Part shown: piece after piece, positions 1-6,795 of the stretch | How positions within the stretch are numbered: the stretch's first letter is position 1 | Layout of the letters: each line of letters begins with the position of its first letter | Origin: an uncultured Dialister sp. | GTDB taxonomy: Bacteria; Bacillota; Negativicutes; Veillonellales; Dialisteraceae | Length of the DNA: 20,461 nt | NCBI GenBank assembly: GCA_900545785.1 | Contig: URAA01000010.1 | Span: 1 to 20,461 of the forward strand | Reading direction: 5' to 3' | The notes under the pieces: generated by a model | What the model was told of the DNA's origin: nothing | The model's input: the letters and a program-made list of their open reading frames with translations, nothing else | Database searches by the model: none | Program-made: the position numbers and the translations under genes

Positions 1-22
1 CAGACGTGTGCTCTTCCGATCT
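1..22. other. Illumina sequencing adapter remnant (artefact)
   Basis: The first 22 bases match the 3' end of the standard Illumina TruSeq multiplexing (index / read 2) adapter, ending in GCTCTTCCGATCT. Real sequence begins at about base 23: the lptB reading frame is sensible from 121 down to 23. This marks an untrimmed contig end, so nothing should be inferred from these bases. Confidence 0.97.
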
Positions 23-121
23 CAATCCCACAATCGATCCCTGGTCGACTTCGATATTGACATCGTTGACGACTACACGGTCTCCATATTTTTTAAATAA
101 TCCGCGGGTTTCTATTTTCAT
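23..121 (-). CDS. lptB: LptB, LPS export ABC transporter ATP-binding protein (N-terminal fragment)
   Basis: Only the first 33 codons are present; the rest is lost at the contig end. The translation starts MKIETRGLFKKYGDRVVVND and runs to ...VDQGSIVGL, the first beta strands of an ABC ATPase just before the Walker A loop. This opening is typical of LptB, the cytoplasmic ATPase that with LptF and LptG extracts LPS from the inner membrane and pushes it along the LptC-LptA bridge. The ATG overlaps the lptA stop codon in an ATGA arrangement, so translation is probably coupled. The position right after lptC-lptA is the usual place for lptB. The family call rests on a short fragment plus context; the ATP-binding motifs cannot be seen. 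Confidence 0.85.
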
Positions 122-966
122 TTGGATTCCTTGGTTTCTATAGGACTTTGAACCGGTTTATCCGCATAAGCCGGTCTTCCTGCAATGGCGGTCTCATCGG
201 TTACTTCTTCCGGTGCTTGGGCCCCGGAATTTTCATCTTTTCCCCTTCCGCCGTTATCGGTATTCGTAATAACAATAGTACTTCTTCCCGTTGTTTCTAC
301 AATTCTTTCCGCATCCCTCATGACTAATTCGGGGCCGTCAAAAGTATTTCCGTTTTGAACAACATGAGCATGGCCCGTCATGGTCAGCTTGCCGTCCGTC
401 CCGTTTTGTCCCGTCCTCGTGTACACGGCGGTATCACTGTATCCGGTCATGTCATGCAGCTGACTCGACAGTTGTACTCCGCCGGACGCCACAATCTTTA
501 CCTGCTTCATATTTCCTTCAATCAAAGGGGCTTCTATCATTCCGTCGGGAGATTCCAAGTATCCGCTTCCGGAAATTTGACCGAAGCCGGTATCGGGATT
601 ATACATAACATCGTCGCCTTTGATTATTCTTTGATTGGCGGCATCATTTATATAAACGGAACCGAGACCGCGAATTGTACTGTCTTCATATAAATACATT
701 TTGCCGGCAGTCATCGTGGTCTGATCTTTTTCATATCTGATGTTTCCTTCAAGCCATGCACTGCGATTTTCAAAATGATATTCACCGTTTTGCCCCGTAA
801 TGGTAGCTCCCTGATTGGCATGGATCACTACATTTCCGCTTGCAGAGGCCACTTTCGTCTTGCCGTCATAGGTCAGTATATCCGCCGTAATATCATCTGC
901 CGATGCGGATGATATGCATACCGCTGAAAGAATGGCAGCCATTGCCAAAGCATATATATTTTTCAA
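118..966 (-). CDS. lptA: LptA-like periplasmic LPS transport protein (OstA domain)
   Basis: This is a 282-residue exported protein. Residues 1-23 form a signal peptide (Lys2, a hydrophobic run, then ASA before Asp24). From about 24 to 230 come repeated short beta-strand units rich in G, N, T and V (for example ASGNVVI, LEGNIRYE, VQLSSQL, MTGHAHVV), as in the OstA/LptA beta-jellyroll that carries LPS across the periplasm. E. coli LptA is about 185 residues, so this one is longer. The excess includes extra OstA-like repeats and a polar, Pro/Glu/Lys-rich tail from about 235 to 282 that looks disordered. The start codon is TTG, preceded by GGAGG nine bases upstream and directly following the lptC TAA stop. 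Cysteine 17 lies inside the signal peptide but is not in a convincing lipobox. Placement between lptC and lptB supports the role. Confidence 0.88.
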   Translation of the reverse strand: MKNIYALAMAAILSAVCISSASADDITADILTYDGKTKVASASGNVVIHANQGATITGQNGEYHFENRSAWLEGNIRYEKDQTTMTAGKMYLYEDSTIRGLGSVYINDAANQRIIKGDDVMYNPDTGFGQISGSGYLESPDGMIEAPLIEGNMKQVKIVASGGVQLSSQLHDMTGYSDTAVYTRTGQNGTDGKLTMTGHAHVVQNGNTFDGPELVMRDAERIVETTGRSTIVITNTDNGGRGKDENSGAQAPEEVTDETAIAGRPAYADKPVQSPIETKESK

Positions 967-1509
967 TTAATTGTCCTCCTTATCAGCCAGTCTTGCATTC
1001 CCTTTTGCAACAATTTTTTCAAGTACTCTGTCGGCCGTAAATGAATCTGCCGTAAGAATACGCCCGTCTTTTTCTGCCACAAAAGAGCGATCCGTAGACA
1101 ATATTTGCTTATTTCCGTCATAGGTAAGATTTTTTGCATGAAGAATCAAGCCGTCTTTCGTTTTTCCTTCTACTTCGCCTTCCAAATAAATCAACTGTTC
1201 ATTTCTTTTCATCAATCCTTCTTTGGCGGTGATTTTCAGTTCATTTTCTTCGTTGGCAAAAAAGCCGTCTATACCTGTCAAATGTACTACATTCCTGTTA
1301 TTTTCAATCTTAACATGTTGAACTTTCAAATTCCATATAACTTTTCCGTCTTTTTCTTCATTCAAATCAATATCACTGAACTCCATGAGCTGCTTGGGTT
1401 CCCCGCCGGCCTTCGATATGTCTTCATCCTCTTTGAAAAGGAAATAAAGTCCGCTTATCACGAGGAGAATAATAAGACCTGCAATCAGAAGAGTTTTATG
1501 TTTTTTCAT
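967..1509 (-). CDS. lptC: LptC, LPS export system inner-membrane anchor protein
   Basis: This 180-residue protein has a single N-terminal membrane segment (about residues 6-25) after a lysine-rich cytoplasmic start (MKKHK). It is followed by a soluble periplasmic domain made of alternating beta strands (ENNRNVVHLTGIDGFF, EGEVEGKTKDGLILHAKNL). This is the layout of LptC/YrbK, which receives LPS from LptBFG and hands it to LptA. Its length is close to the E. coli protein (191 residues). A strong GGAGG lies six bases before the ATG. The gene sits 12 bp after the acyltransferase gene, and its TAA stop directly abuts the lptA start. Sequence conservation in this family is low, so the call leans on architecture, C-terminal motifs and gene order. 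Confidence 0.87.
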   Translation of the reverse strand: MKKHKTLLIAGLIILLVISGLYFLFKEDEDISKAGGEPKQLMEFSDIDLNEEKDGKVIWNLKVQHVKIENNRNVVHLTGIDGFFANEENELKITAKEGLMKRNEQLIYLEGEVEGKTKDGLILHAKNLTYDGNKQILSTDRSFVAEKDGRILTADSFTADRVLEKIVAKGNARLADKEDN

Positions 1510-1521
1510 GTTTCTCCTCCT

Positions 1522-2484
1522 TCAGGACCGCTTTTTTAAAATAAGACCTTGATCTCTTTTTTCTTGATCGGTCATACTTTGGTACATTTTAATGTCTTCC
1601 GCCTCTGTCCAAAATAAATGCTGGAACCAAAGCCAGTCTGCCGGATGTTCTTTAATAAAATTCTCTATAACCGATATCATCTTTCGAGAATTTATCAGAA
1701 GATCTTTGTCTTTATCTCCCGTTTCTTCATAATAAAAAGGCTTCCCCACACAGATGGTATTCCCCGGTCTGTTTTCATTTCTCACGATAAATATGGGAAG
1801 GATCGGGCAGTTAAACTTTCTTGCAAAAACAGCCGGTCCTTGGGGAAACGAAAATATACGGTTCATAAACTTAACGGGAATCCCCACGGTATTTCCGTCT
1901 TTATCCGATAAAAATCCGAGTATATAATTCTTTTTCAAAGCTCTGGCTGCCGAAATCATTTCATAACCGCCTGTCCCTGTAAGAAATATATGCTCTCCCG
2001 ATTTAGCACGATATTCATTTATAATTTTCATTAATGCATCGTCTTTTTGTTTTTTCCCTATCGCCGATGTGGCATATCCGTAAAGTGAAAGCCCTGCGCC
2101 AAGCCATTCCCAGCTTCCTATATGGGCCGTAAGTCCCACGATACCTTTGTTCTCTGCATAAGCTGCTTCCAGATACTCCGGATGATCGATTGTCACATAC
2201 TTCTCCAAATTATCTTTTTCTTTACACAGGCGAGGCATATAAAGCATTTCCATAACAGACATTCCCACATGCTCATACACTCTGTTAAGTAACTTTTCGG
2301 CATCCTCTCTGCTGCACTCCAAACCTGTCATGATCTGTTCCAGTCCGCGATTTCTCTGTTTAGCTATATGATTCATGACGGCAGGACCTAAAAATTTACC
2401 TATGCTTAATATTCTTTCATAAGATAAAGAGCAGACAATACGGCTTATCCCCTTCAACAATCCGTATTTTAATTCAAATAGCAT
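1522..2484 (-). CDS. lpxL: LpxL/HtrB-type lipid A lauroyl (late) acyltransferase
   Basis: This 320-residue member of the lysophospholipid/LpxL acyltransferase family would add a secondary acyl chain to Kdo-lipid A at the inner membrane. The catalytic HX4E motif is visible as H121-IGSW-E126. Later family motifs include the FLSDKDGNT region near residues 191-199, PVKFMNRIFSFPQGPAVFARK and the C-terminal PADWLWFQHLFW, equivalent to the HPEQWLW-type motif. The N-terminal part is amphipathic and probably membrane-associated. ATG is preceded by GAGG. It is the only late acyltransferase in the cluster; no LpxM homologue is seen. Acyl-chain length and position cannot be read from the sequence, so the symbol denotes family rather than proven specificity. 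A 39-bp gap separates it from kdsC. Confidence 0.88.
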   Translation of the reverse strand: MLFELKYGLLKGISRIVCSLSYERILSIGKFLGPAVMNHIAKQRNRGLEQIMTGLECSREDAEKLLNRVYEHVGMSVMEMLYMPRLCKEKDNLEKYVTIDHPEYLEAAYAENKGIVGLTAHIGSWEWLGAGLSLYGYATSAIGKKQKDDALMKIINEYRAKSGEHIFLTGTGGYEMISAARALKKNYILGFLSDKDGNTVGIPVKFMNRIFSFPQGPAVFARKFNCPILPIFIVRNENRPGNTICVGKPFYYEETGDKDKDLLINSRKMISVIENFIKEHPADWLWFQHLFWTEAEDIKMYQSMTDQEKRDQGLILKKRS

Positions 2485-2523
2485 AATTCCTCTTCTTTCC
2501 GGAAATTACGAGTTTAAAATAAA

Positions 2524-3063
2524 CTACTGAACAGACGATATTTCTGTTTCTTTAGAGAAAGAAGCTACCGCCTCTTCCCATTTGCCGGCAGCTTTCAAAA
2601 TCGATTCGATAAATTCGCGAACCGCCCCCATCCCGCCGCAATACTGCGATACAAAATCGGCAGCTGCCTTATTTTCCGGGCAGCCGTCGGAGGGACAACC
2701 TGAAATTCCGACTTTATCAAAAAGGGGCAAATCATTTAAATCATCTCCCATAAAAGCTACTTCTTTACGGGAGAGTCCCTTTACCTGTAATATTCCATCT
2801 AACGCTGTTAACTTATTTTTGACTCCCGTCAGCAGAAAATCCATTTTTAACTCTTCCGCTCTGATCCGGACAATGTCAGACTTTCTTCCTGTCAGTAATC
2901 CGGTCATATATCCCATTTGATGAAGTAACCCGATAGCCATTCCGTCATGAACGTTAAATGTTTTATAAGCTTCTCCGTCAGGACCGAATATCAACGTTCC
3001 CGGTGTCAGCGTACCGTCCACATCAAAAACAAAAAGTTTAATGTTTTCCGCATCTTCCATCAT
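2524..3063 (-). CDS. kdsC: KdsC, 3-deoxy-D-manno-octulosonate 8-phosphate phosphatase
   Basis: KdsC hydrolyses Kdo-8-phosphate to Kdo and phosphate in the cytoplasm. The 179-residue HAD-superfamily protein has no cap domain, as expected for the type C0 KdsC. Visible motifs are FDVDGTLT (nucleophile D14, acid/base D16), TGR near 58-60, Lys84 and the metal-binding GDDLND at 106-111. The C-terminal tail after about residue 155 is longer and more polar than the core. The start overlaps the kdsD stop codon by 4 bp (ATGA). A second in-frame ATG follows immediately, so the first or second Met could be used. The neighbours kdsD, kdsA and kdsB complete the pathway. Confidence 0.94.
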   Translation of the reverse strand: MMEDAENIKLFVFDVDGTLTPGTLIFGPDGEAYKTFNVHDGMAIGLLHQMGYMTGLLTGRKSDIVRIRAEELKMDFLLTGVKNKLTALDGILQVKGLSRKEVAFMGDDLNDLPLFDKVGISGCPSDGCPENKAAADFVSQYCGGMGAVREFIESILKAAGKWEEAVASFSKETEISSVQ

Positions 3064-4031
3064 ACGACCCCCTGACGGAGCAGATCCGTAATATGGATCA
3101 TGCCTGCAGATTTTCCTTCTTTATCTATCACCGGAAGTACCGTAATCGGATGGGGAACATGTTTTTCCATTATATGCAGTGCTTCAGCCGCCAATTTGTC
3201 GGAAGTAATGATCACCGGAGATTTTGTCATGCAGTCTTTTACGGAAAGGGACAAAAAAGCAGTTTCTTTTTCTAAACCGCGCCTTACATCCCCGTCAGTC
3301 AAGAGGCCTTTCAATATATTATTTTCATCAACGGCGGAAACTGCGCCCAATCCCTTTGATGTCATGATGAAAAGTGCATCTTTTACGGAAGCGTTCTCTG
3401 AAATAACGGGATTCATCTCCCCTTTATGCATGACCATCTCCACGGTAAGTAAAAGTCGTTTCCCGAGAGAGCCGCCGGGATGGAAAATTGCAAAATTATC
3501 TGCCGTAAATTTCTTTCTTTCCATTAAAGTGACCGCCAAAGCATCACCCAATGCCAGTGCAGCCGTTGTAGAACTGGTCGGAGCCAGCCCCAGTGTATCG
3601 GCTTCCTTCTTCGCCCCTGCATAGAGAATGACATCAGAATTTTTTGCCAAAGTGGAATGAATATTTCCCACCACGGCGATCATTTTCGCCCCGATACGTT
3701 TTAAGGACGGAATAATATTTAAGATTTCTACCGTTTCCCCGCTGTTGGAATAGGCAATGACCACATCTTCGGATGTAACCATGCCTAAATCACCGTGAAT
3801 TCCTTCAGCAGGATGCAGAAAAAAGGAAGGTGTTCCCGTACTTGCCATAGTCGCTGATATCTTCTTTGCAATATGTCCGGATTTTCCCATTCCCGTAAGA
3901 ATGACCCGCCCGGAAGAATTCTCTATCAAACGAACCGCATCTTCAAAAGAATCATCCAATTGATCTATTAAACTTAAAATTGCTTCCGCTTCTTCATGAA
4001 GAACTCTGGCCGCCACTTCTATTGCAGACAT
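3060..4031 (-). CDS. kdsD: KdsD, D-arabinose 5-phosphate isomerase (SIS + tandem CBS)
   Basis: KdsD interconverts ribulose-5-phosphate and arabinose-5-phosphate, feeding KdsA. The N-terminal SIS sugar-isomerase domain carries RVILTGMGKSGHIAKKI, TPSFFLHPAEGIHGDLG and AYSNSGET. Two CBS domains fill the C-terminal third (from HKGEMNPVIS onward, and from CMTKSPVII to the end), as in KdsD/KpsF/GutQ. I chose the ATG at 4031 (323 residues) because GGGAGG lies just upstream. An in-frame TTG at 4049 would add six residues but places that ribosome-binding site inside the gene. The stop overlaps kdsC by 4 bp. An 87- to 105-bp gap before it, the longest in this operon, may hold an internal promoter. Confidence 0.94.
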   Translation of the reverse strand: MSAIEVAARVLHEEAEAILSLIDQLDDSFEDAVRLIENSSGRVILTGMGKSGHIAKKISATMASTGTPSFFLHPAEGIHGDLGMVTSEDVVIAYSNSGETVEILNIIPSLKRIGAKMIAVVGNIHSTLAKNSDVILYAGAKKEADTLGLAPTSSTTAALALGDALAVTLMERKKFTADNFAIFHPGGSLGKRLLLTVEMVMHKGEMNPVISENASVKDALFIMTSKGLGAVSAVDENNILKGLLTDGDVRRGLEKETAFLSLSVKDCMTKSPVIITSDKLAAEALHIMEKHVPHPITVLPVIDKEGKSAGMIHITDLLRQGVV

Positions 4032-4091
4032 GTTTCCTCCCGATGACAATAAACCATTTCATTCATTGAAATAAGATCTTTTTATTATTTT

Positions 4092-4097
4092 ATTATA
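4092..4097 (-). promoter_or_regulatory. Possible internal promoter before kdsD (-10 only)
   Basis: A perfect TATAAT lies on the minus strand in the AT-rich gap between kdsA and kdsD, about 60 bases before the kdsD ATG. I see no good -35 hexamer at 16-18 bases spacing. In an AT-rich spacer such a match can arise by chance, so this is a weak candidate for separate expression of kdsD-kdsC-lpxL-lptCAB. Confidence 0.3.
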
Positions 4098-4107
4098 CTA
4101 TAACTCG

Positions 4108-4125
4108 CTGTTTTCTCTAAAACAG
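4108..4125 (-). other. Small perfect hairpin downstream of kdsA
   Basis: Seven perfect base pairs (CTGTTTT / AAAACAG) with a 4-base loop start 11 bases after the kdsA stop codon. No run of U follows on either strand, so it is not a standard intrinsic terminator. It may act as an mRNA 3'-end stabiliser or processing barrier between the upstream and downstream halves of the operon, or it may be chance in AT-rich DNA. Confidence 0.35.
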
Positions 4126-4136
4126 GAACAATAAAA

Positions 4137-4958
4137 CTATTTATCGTGCCGGACTATCTCATTGATGGCAATTAAATCTTTCAGCAAATCTTCCAAAGAA
4201 GATAAATAAAGCATATTTGTCGAGTCCGACAATCCTTCCGGCGGGTTGTCATGGACTTCCATAAAGAAACCGTCCACGCCGCTTGCTGCTGCAGCACGGG
4301 CAAGATAGGGAATCATTTCTCTCTGTCCGCCGGTGGAAGTCCCCATGCCGCCGGGAAGCTGTACACTGTGAGTAGCATCATAAATAACGGGATACCCGAA
4401 TTTTCTCATCATCGGGAAAGAGCGCATATCGACTACCAGATTATGGTATCCGAAAGAGGCGCCTCGCTCTGTAACCGCCAAATTCGGATTGTGAGCTTCT
4501 TCCATTTTCTGAATCACGTTCAGCATATCTTCCGGTGCCATAAATTGTCCTTTTTTTACATTAACCGGTTTCCCTGTCATGGCAGCCCCGTACACCAAAT
4601 CTGTCTGCCGGCATAAAAACGCGGGGATTTGGAGCATATCCAACACTTCTGCTGCCGGTTTAAGCTGTGTCACATCATGCACATCGGAAAGAACGGGAAC
4701 TTGCAATTCCTTTTTTATGGATGCGAGAATCTCCAGTCCTTTTTCTATACCCGGCCCGCGGAATGAATGATAGGACGAACGATTTGCTTTGTCATAAGAA
4801 GCTTTAAAAATATATTGCACTCCCAATTTTTCACAAATTTTCTTTATTTCTCTCCCTATCATCAATGTTCTTTCATATTCTTCTATCACACAGGGACCGG
4901 CAATCAGAAATAATTGTTTGCCGTCAAGTGTAAGATTTCCGACTTGAATCGTTTTCAT
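4137..4958 (-). CDS. kdsA: KdsA, Kdo-8-phosphate synthase (metal-dependent class)
   Basis: KdsA condenses phosphoenolpyruvate with arabinose-5-phosphate to give Kdo-8-phosphate. The 273-residue TIM barrel shows the expected blocks FKASYDKANRSS, SDVHD, FLCRQTDL, VKKGQFMAP, TERGASFGY, VIYDATHSVQLPGG and FMEVHDNPPEGLSDSTNML. Cys23 in the IAGPCVIE block, together with the His of ATHSVQ, the Glu of FMEVH and the Asp of LSDSTN, matches the metal-binding set of the Aquifex-type enzyme. The metal-independent E. coli type has Asn in place of that Cys. The start codon overlaps the kdsB stop by 4 bp. Identity is secure; metal dependence is inferred from the residues. Confidence 0.96.
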   Translation of the reverse strand: MKTIQVGNLTLDGKQLFLIAGPCVIEEYERTLMIGREIKKICEKLGVQYIFKASYDKANRSSYHSFRGPGIEKGLEILASIKKELQVPVLSDVHDVTQLKPAAEVLDMLQIPAFLCRQTDLVYGAAMTGKPVNVKKGQFMAPEDMLNVIQKMEEAHNPNLAVTERGASFGYHNLVVDMRSFPMMRKFGYPVIYDATHSVQLPGGMGTSTGGQREMIPYLARAAAASGVDGFFMEVHDNPPEGLSDSTNMLYLSSLEDLLKDLIAINEIVRHDK

Positions 4959-5686
4959 AAGTGACTCCTTTCAAAATACTCATTGGCTTTTCTCAGATCT
5001 TCTTCTGTATCAATTCCGATATCTTCGGACTCTATTTGAATTACTCCTATCTTATATCCCATTTCCAGCGCCCGCAGTTGTTCCAAAGATTCCGTCTGTT
5101 CCAACGGTGTTTGTTTCATCTTAGCATATTCTAAGAGAAAATGACGGCGATAAGCATAAATGCCTACATGCTTAAGCGGGGGAACAATAAAATCATGCCT
5201 CGGATAAGGTATCAAAGATCGGGAGAAATATAAGGCTTCCCCTTTTTGATTTACAACGACTTTTACCGCCGAAGGATCCCCCTGCTCTTCTTTTTTCAGA
5301 GGAGTAGCAGCGGTAACCATATCCCACTCTTCATGTTCTCTCAGCCGGCCTGCCAAATCGTTAATGACGGCAGGATCAATTAAAGGTTCATCTCCTTGAA
5401 CGTTCACAATGATATCATACTCTGTTAATTGTTCTGCCACTTCTGCAAGACGATCCGTCCCCGTGGGATGATTCGGAGATGTCATCATGACATGACCGCC
5501 GAAACTTTTTACTTCCGCCTCTATGTCTTTATGATCTGTTGCAACGATGACATCATCGGGGATTTTTGCTGAAATCGCCCTGTTGTACACCCGATGGATC
5601 AAGGTTTGTCCGGCTATCAAACGCAGAGGTTTCCCCGGCAACCGGGTAGATGCATAACGAGACGGAATGATGCAAACAGTTTTCAT
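4955..5686 (-). CDS. kdsB: KdsB, CMP-Kdo synthetase (3-deoxy-manno-octulosonate cytidylyltransferase)
   Basis: KdsB activates Kdo with CTP to CMP-Kdo, the donor for WaaA. The 243-residue nucleotidyltransferase begins MKTVCIIPSRYASTRLPGKP, the family's CTP-binding signature. It continues with VIVATDHKDI, SPNHPTGTDR and NVQGDEP (residues 95-101, metal/CTP binding), then YFSRSLIPYPR, KHVGIYAYRR and the C-terminal GIDTEEDL. The open frame extends 22 codons further upstream, but the ATG at 5686 is preceded by GGAGG and begins exactly at the conserved motif, so that start is preferred. It overlaps the lpxK stop by 4 bp (ATGA) and the kdsA start by 4 bp. Confidence 0.96.
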   Translation of the reverse strand: MKTVCIIPSRYASTRLPGKPLRLIAGQTLIHRVYNRAISAKIPDDVIVATDHKDIEAEVKSFGGHVMMTSPNHPTGTDRLAEVAEQLTEYDIIVNVQGDEPLIDPAVINDLAGRLREHEEWDMVTAATPLKKEEQGDPSAVKVVVNQKGEALYFSRSLIPYPRHDFIVPPLKHVGIYAYRRHFLLEYAKMKQTPLEQTESLEQLRALEMGYKIGVIQIESEDIGIDTEEDLRKANEYFERSHL

Positions 5687-6795
5687 AGTAATTTCCTCCA
5701 TAAATTCTGAAGTTTCTCTCTGTCCTCTTCGGAATAGTTTATTGTGATGCACAATACATATACAGGAATTTCTGATGTAACGGCCTCCTGCAGTGAAAGC
5801 ATTTTTACCGCATCTTTTTCGGTAACGACTATCATATCGGCCTTTATATCATTTGCTTTCTGAATGGCTTTTTTTATATCTTCCCCGACATAAGAATGAT
5901 GATCTTCCAGAAACATATCACCCGCCGGATATAATCCCGCATCTTTGACGGTATTTGCAAACGCATCGGGATTACCTATACCGGATAAAAGAAATGCTTT
6001 GGCACCTTTTCTTTTATCCATCTCATTTTGAATATTCTGTTTCTTCCAATTATTAAATAAAATTAACTTCGACGGTTCATGTTCGGATTCCAAGATAGGG
6101 CTTCCCGGATTATACAGATACAACCGTTCCCTTATTTCTTTTCTGATCTCATCGCTTACTTGATTACTTTTAGTCAGAATAAAAATATCCGCTCTTTTAA
6201 GCCCTTCCAGCGGTTCCCTCAGCAAACCTCGGGGAATCATGTGATCATACCCGAAGGGATTTGTACAGTCAATAAGAACGATTTCCAAATCATGCTTCAT
6301 TTCCCAATATTGAAAACCATCATCCAGAAGTAAAATATCGGTTCTGAATTCGGCAGCTTTTTCCGCTGATGCAATGCGATCCTTTCCTACCAAAACCGGA
6401 ATTCCCGGCAGCTGCAATGCCATCATATACGGCTCATCACCGGCCATTTCGGGAGTTACCAAAATATTTTTTCCATCCGAAACGATTCCGCCTTTATCCT
6501 CAAGTGCACTTTTGTATCCTCTGGATAAAACAGCCGGATGATATCCCTTCTTTTTTATTTCTTCTGCAATTTCTATAATAAAAGGGGTTTTCCCCGTTCC
6601 TCCCGCCGTTATATTTCCCACGCTGATAACAGGAATATTGATTGTAACCACATTTTCAGATACTTTTTTGTATTTTCGGAGCACTCCTTTTCCGTAAATT
6701 GTTTCAAGAAGGCTGAGTCCTCCCAGCACGAGCCGCCCCACCATGCCGGGAGATTCCTTTTTTTGCAGTTCCAATATATATGATTCAAGACTCAT
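5683..6795 (-). CDS. lpxK: LpxK, tetraacyldisaccharide 4'-kinase
   Basis: LpxK phosphorylates the 4'-position of the disaccharide-1-phosphate to form lipid IVA, acting on the cytoplasmic face of the inner membrane. The 370-residue protein has the unusual late-placed P-loop region SVGNITAGGTGKTPF at about 58-72, then VLSRGY, GDEPYMMA (119-126), ILLLDDGFQYW (154-164) and VLIDCTNPFG. An N-terminal helix (about 14-35) fits membrane association. The C-terminal part (FLLSGIGNP, FLEDHHSY, IVVTEKDAVKM) matches the family. ATG follows GGAGG at a 6-base spacing and overlaps the 3' end of waaA by 11 bp. The C-terminus extends to a TGA that overlaps the kdsB ATG. Confidence 0.96.
   Translation of the reverse strand: MSLESYILELQKKESPGMVGRLVLGGLSLLETIYGKGVLRKYKKVSENVVTINIPVISVGNITAGGTGKTPFIIEIAEEIKKKGYHPAVLSRGYKSALEDKGGIVSDGKNILVTPEMAGDEPYMMALQLPGIPVLVGKDRIASAEKAAEFRTDILLLDDGFQYWEMKHDLEIVLIDCTNPFGYDHMIPRGLLREPLEGLKRADIFILTKSNQVSDEIRKEIRERLYLYNPGSPILESEHEPSKLILFNNWKKQNIQNEMDKRKGAKAFLLSGIGNPDAFANTVKDAGLYPAGDMFLEDHHSYVGEDIKKAIQKANDIKADMIVVTEKDAVKMLSLQEAVTSEIPVYVLCITINYSEEDREKLQNLWRKLL

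Noticed and set aside
1105..1539. Plus-strand open frame opposite lptC (144 codons, very Phe-rich)
   Set aside because: Its Phe-rich product is what the reverse complement of Lys/Glu-rich lptC codons gives. There is no promoter or ribosome-binding site.
3100..3624. Long open frame on the plus strand opposite kdsD (174 codons)
   Set aside because: It lies wholly inside kdsD, which has clear SIS and CBS motifs. The product has no recognisable domain and no ribosome-binding site of note; it is a shadow frame.
4108..4125. Hairpin after kdsA as an intrinsic terminator
   Set aside because: The stem is perfect but short and A-T rich, and no T run follows on either strand; downstream genes belong to the same pathway.
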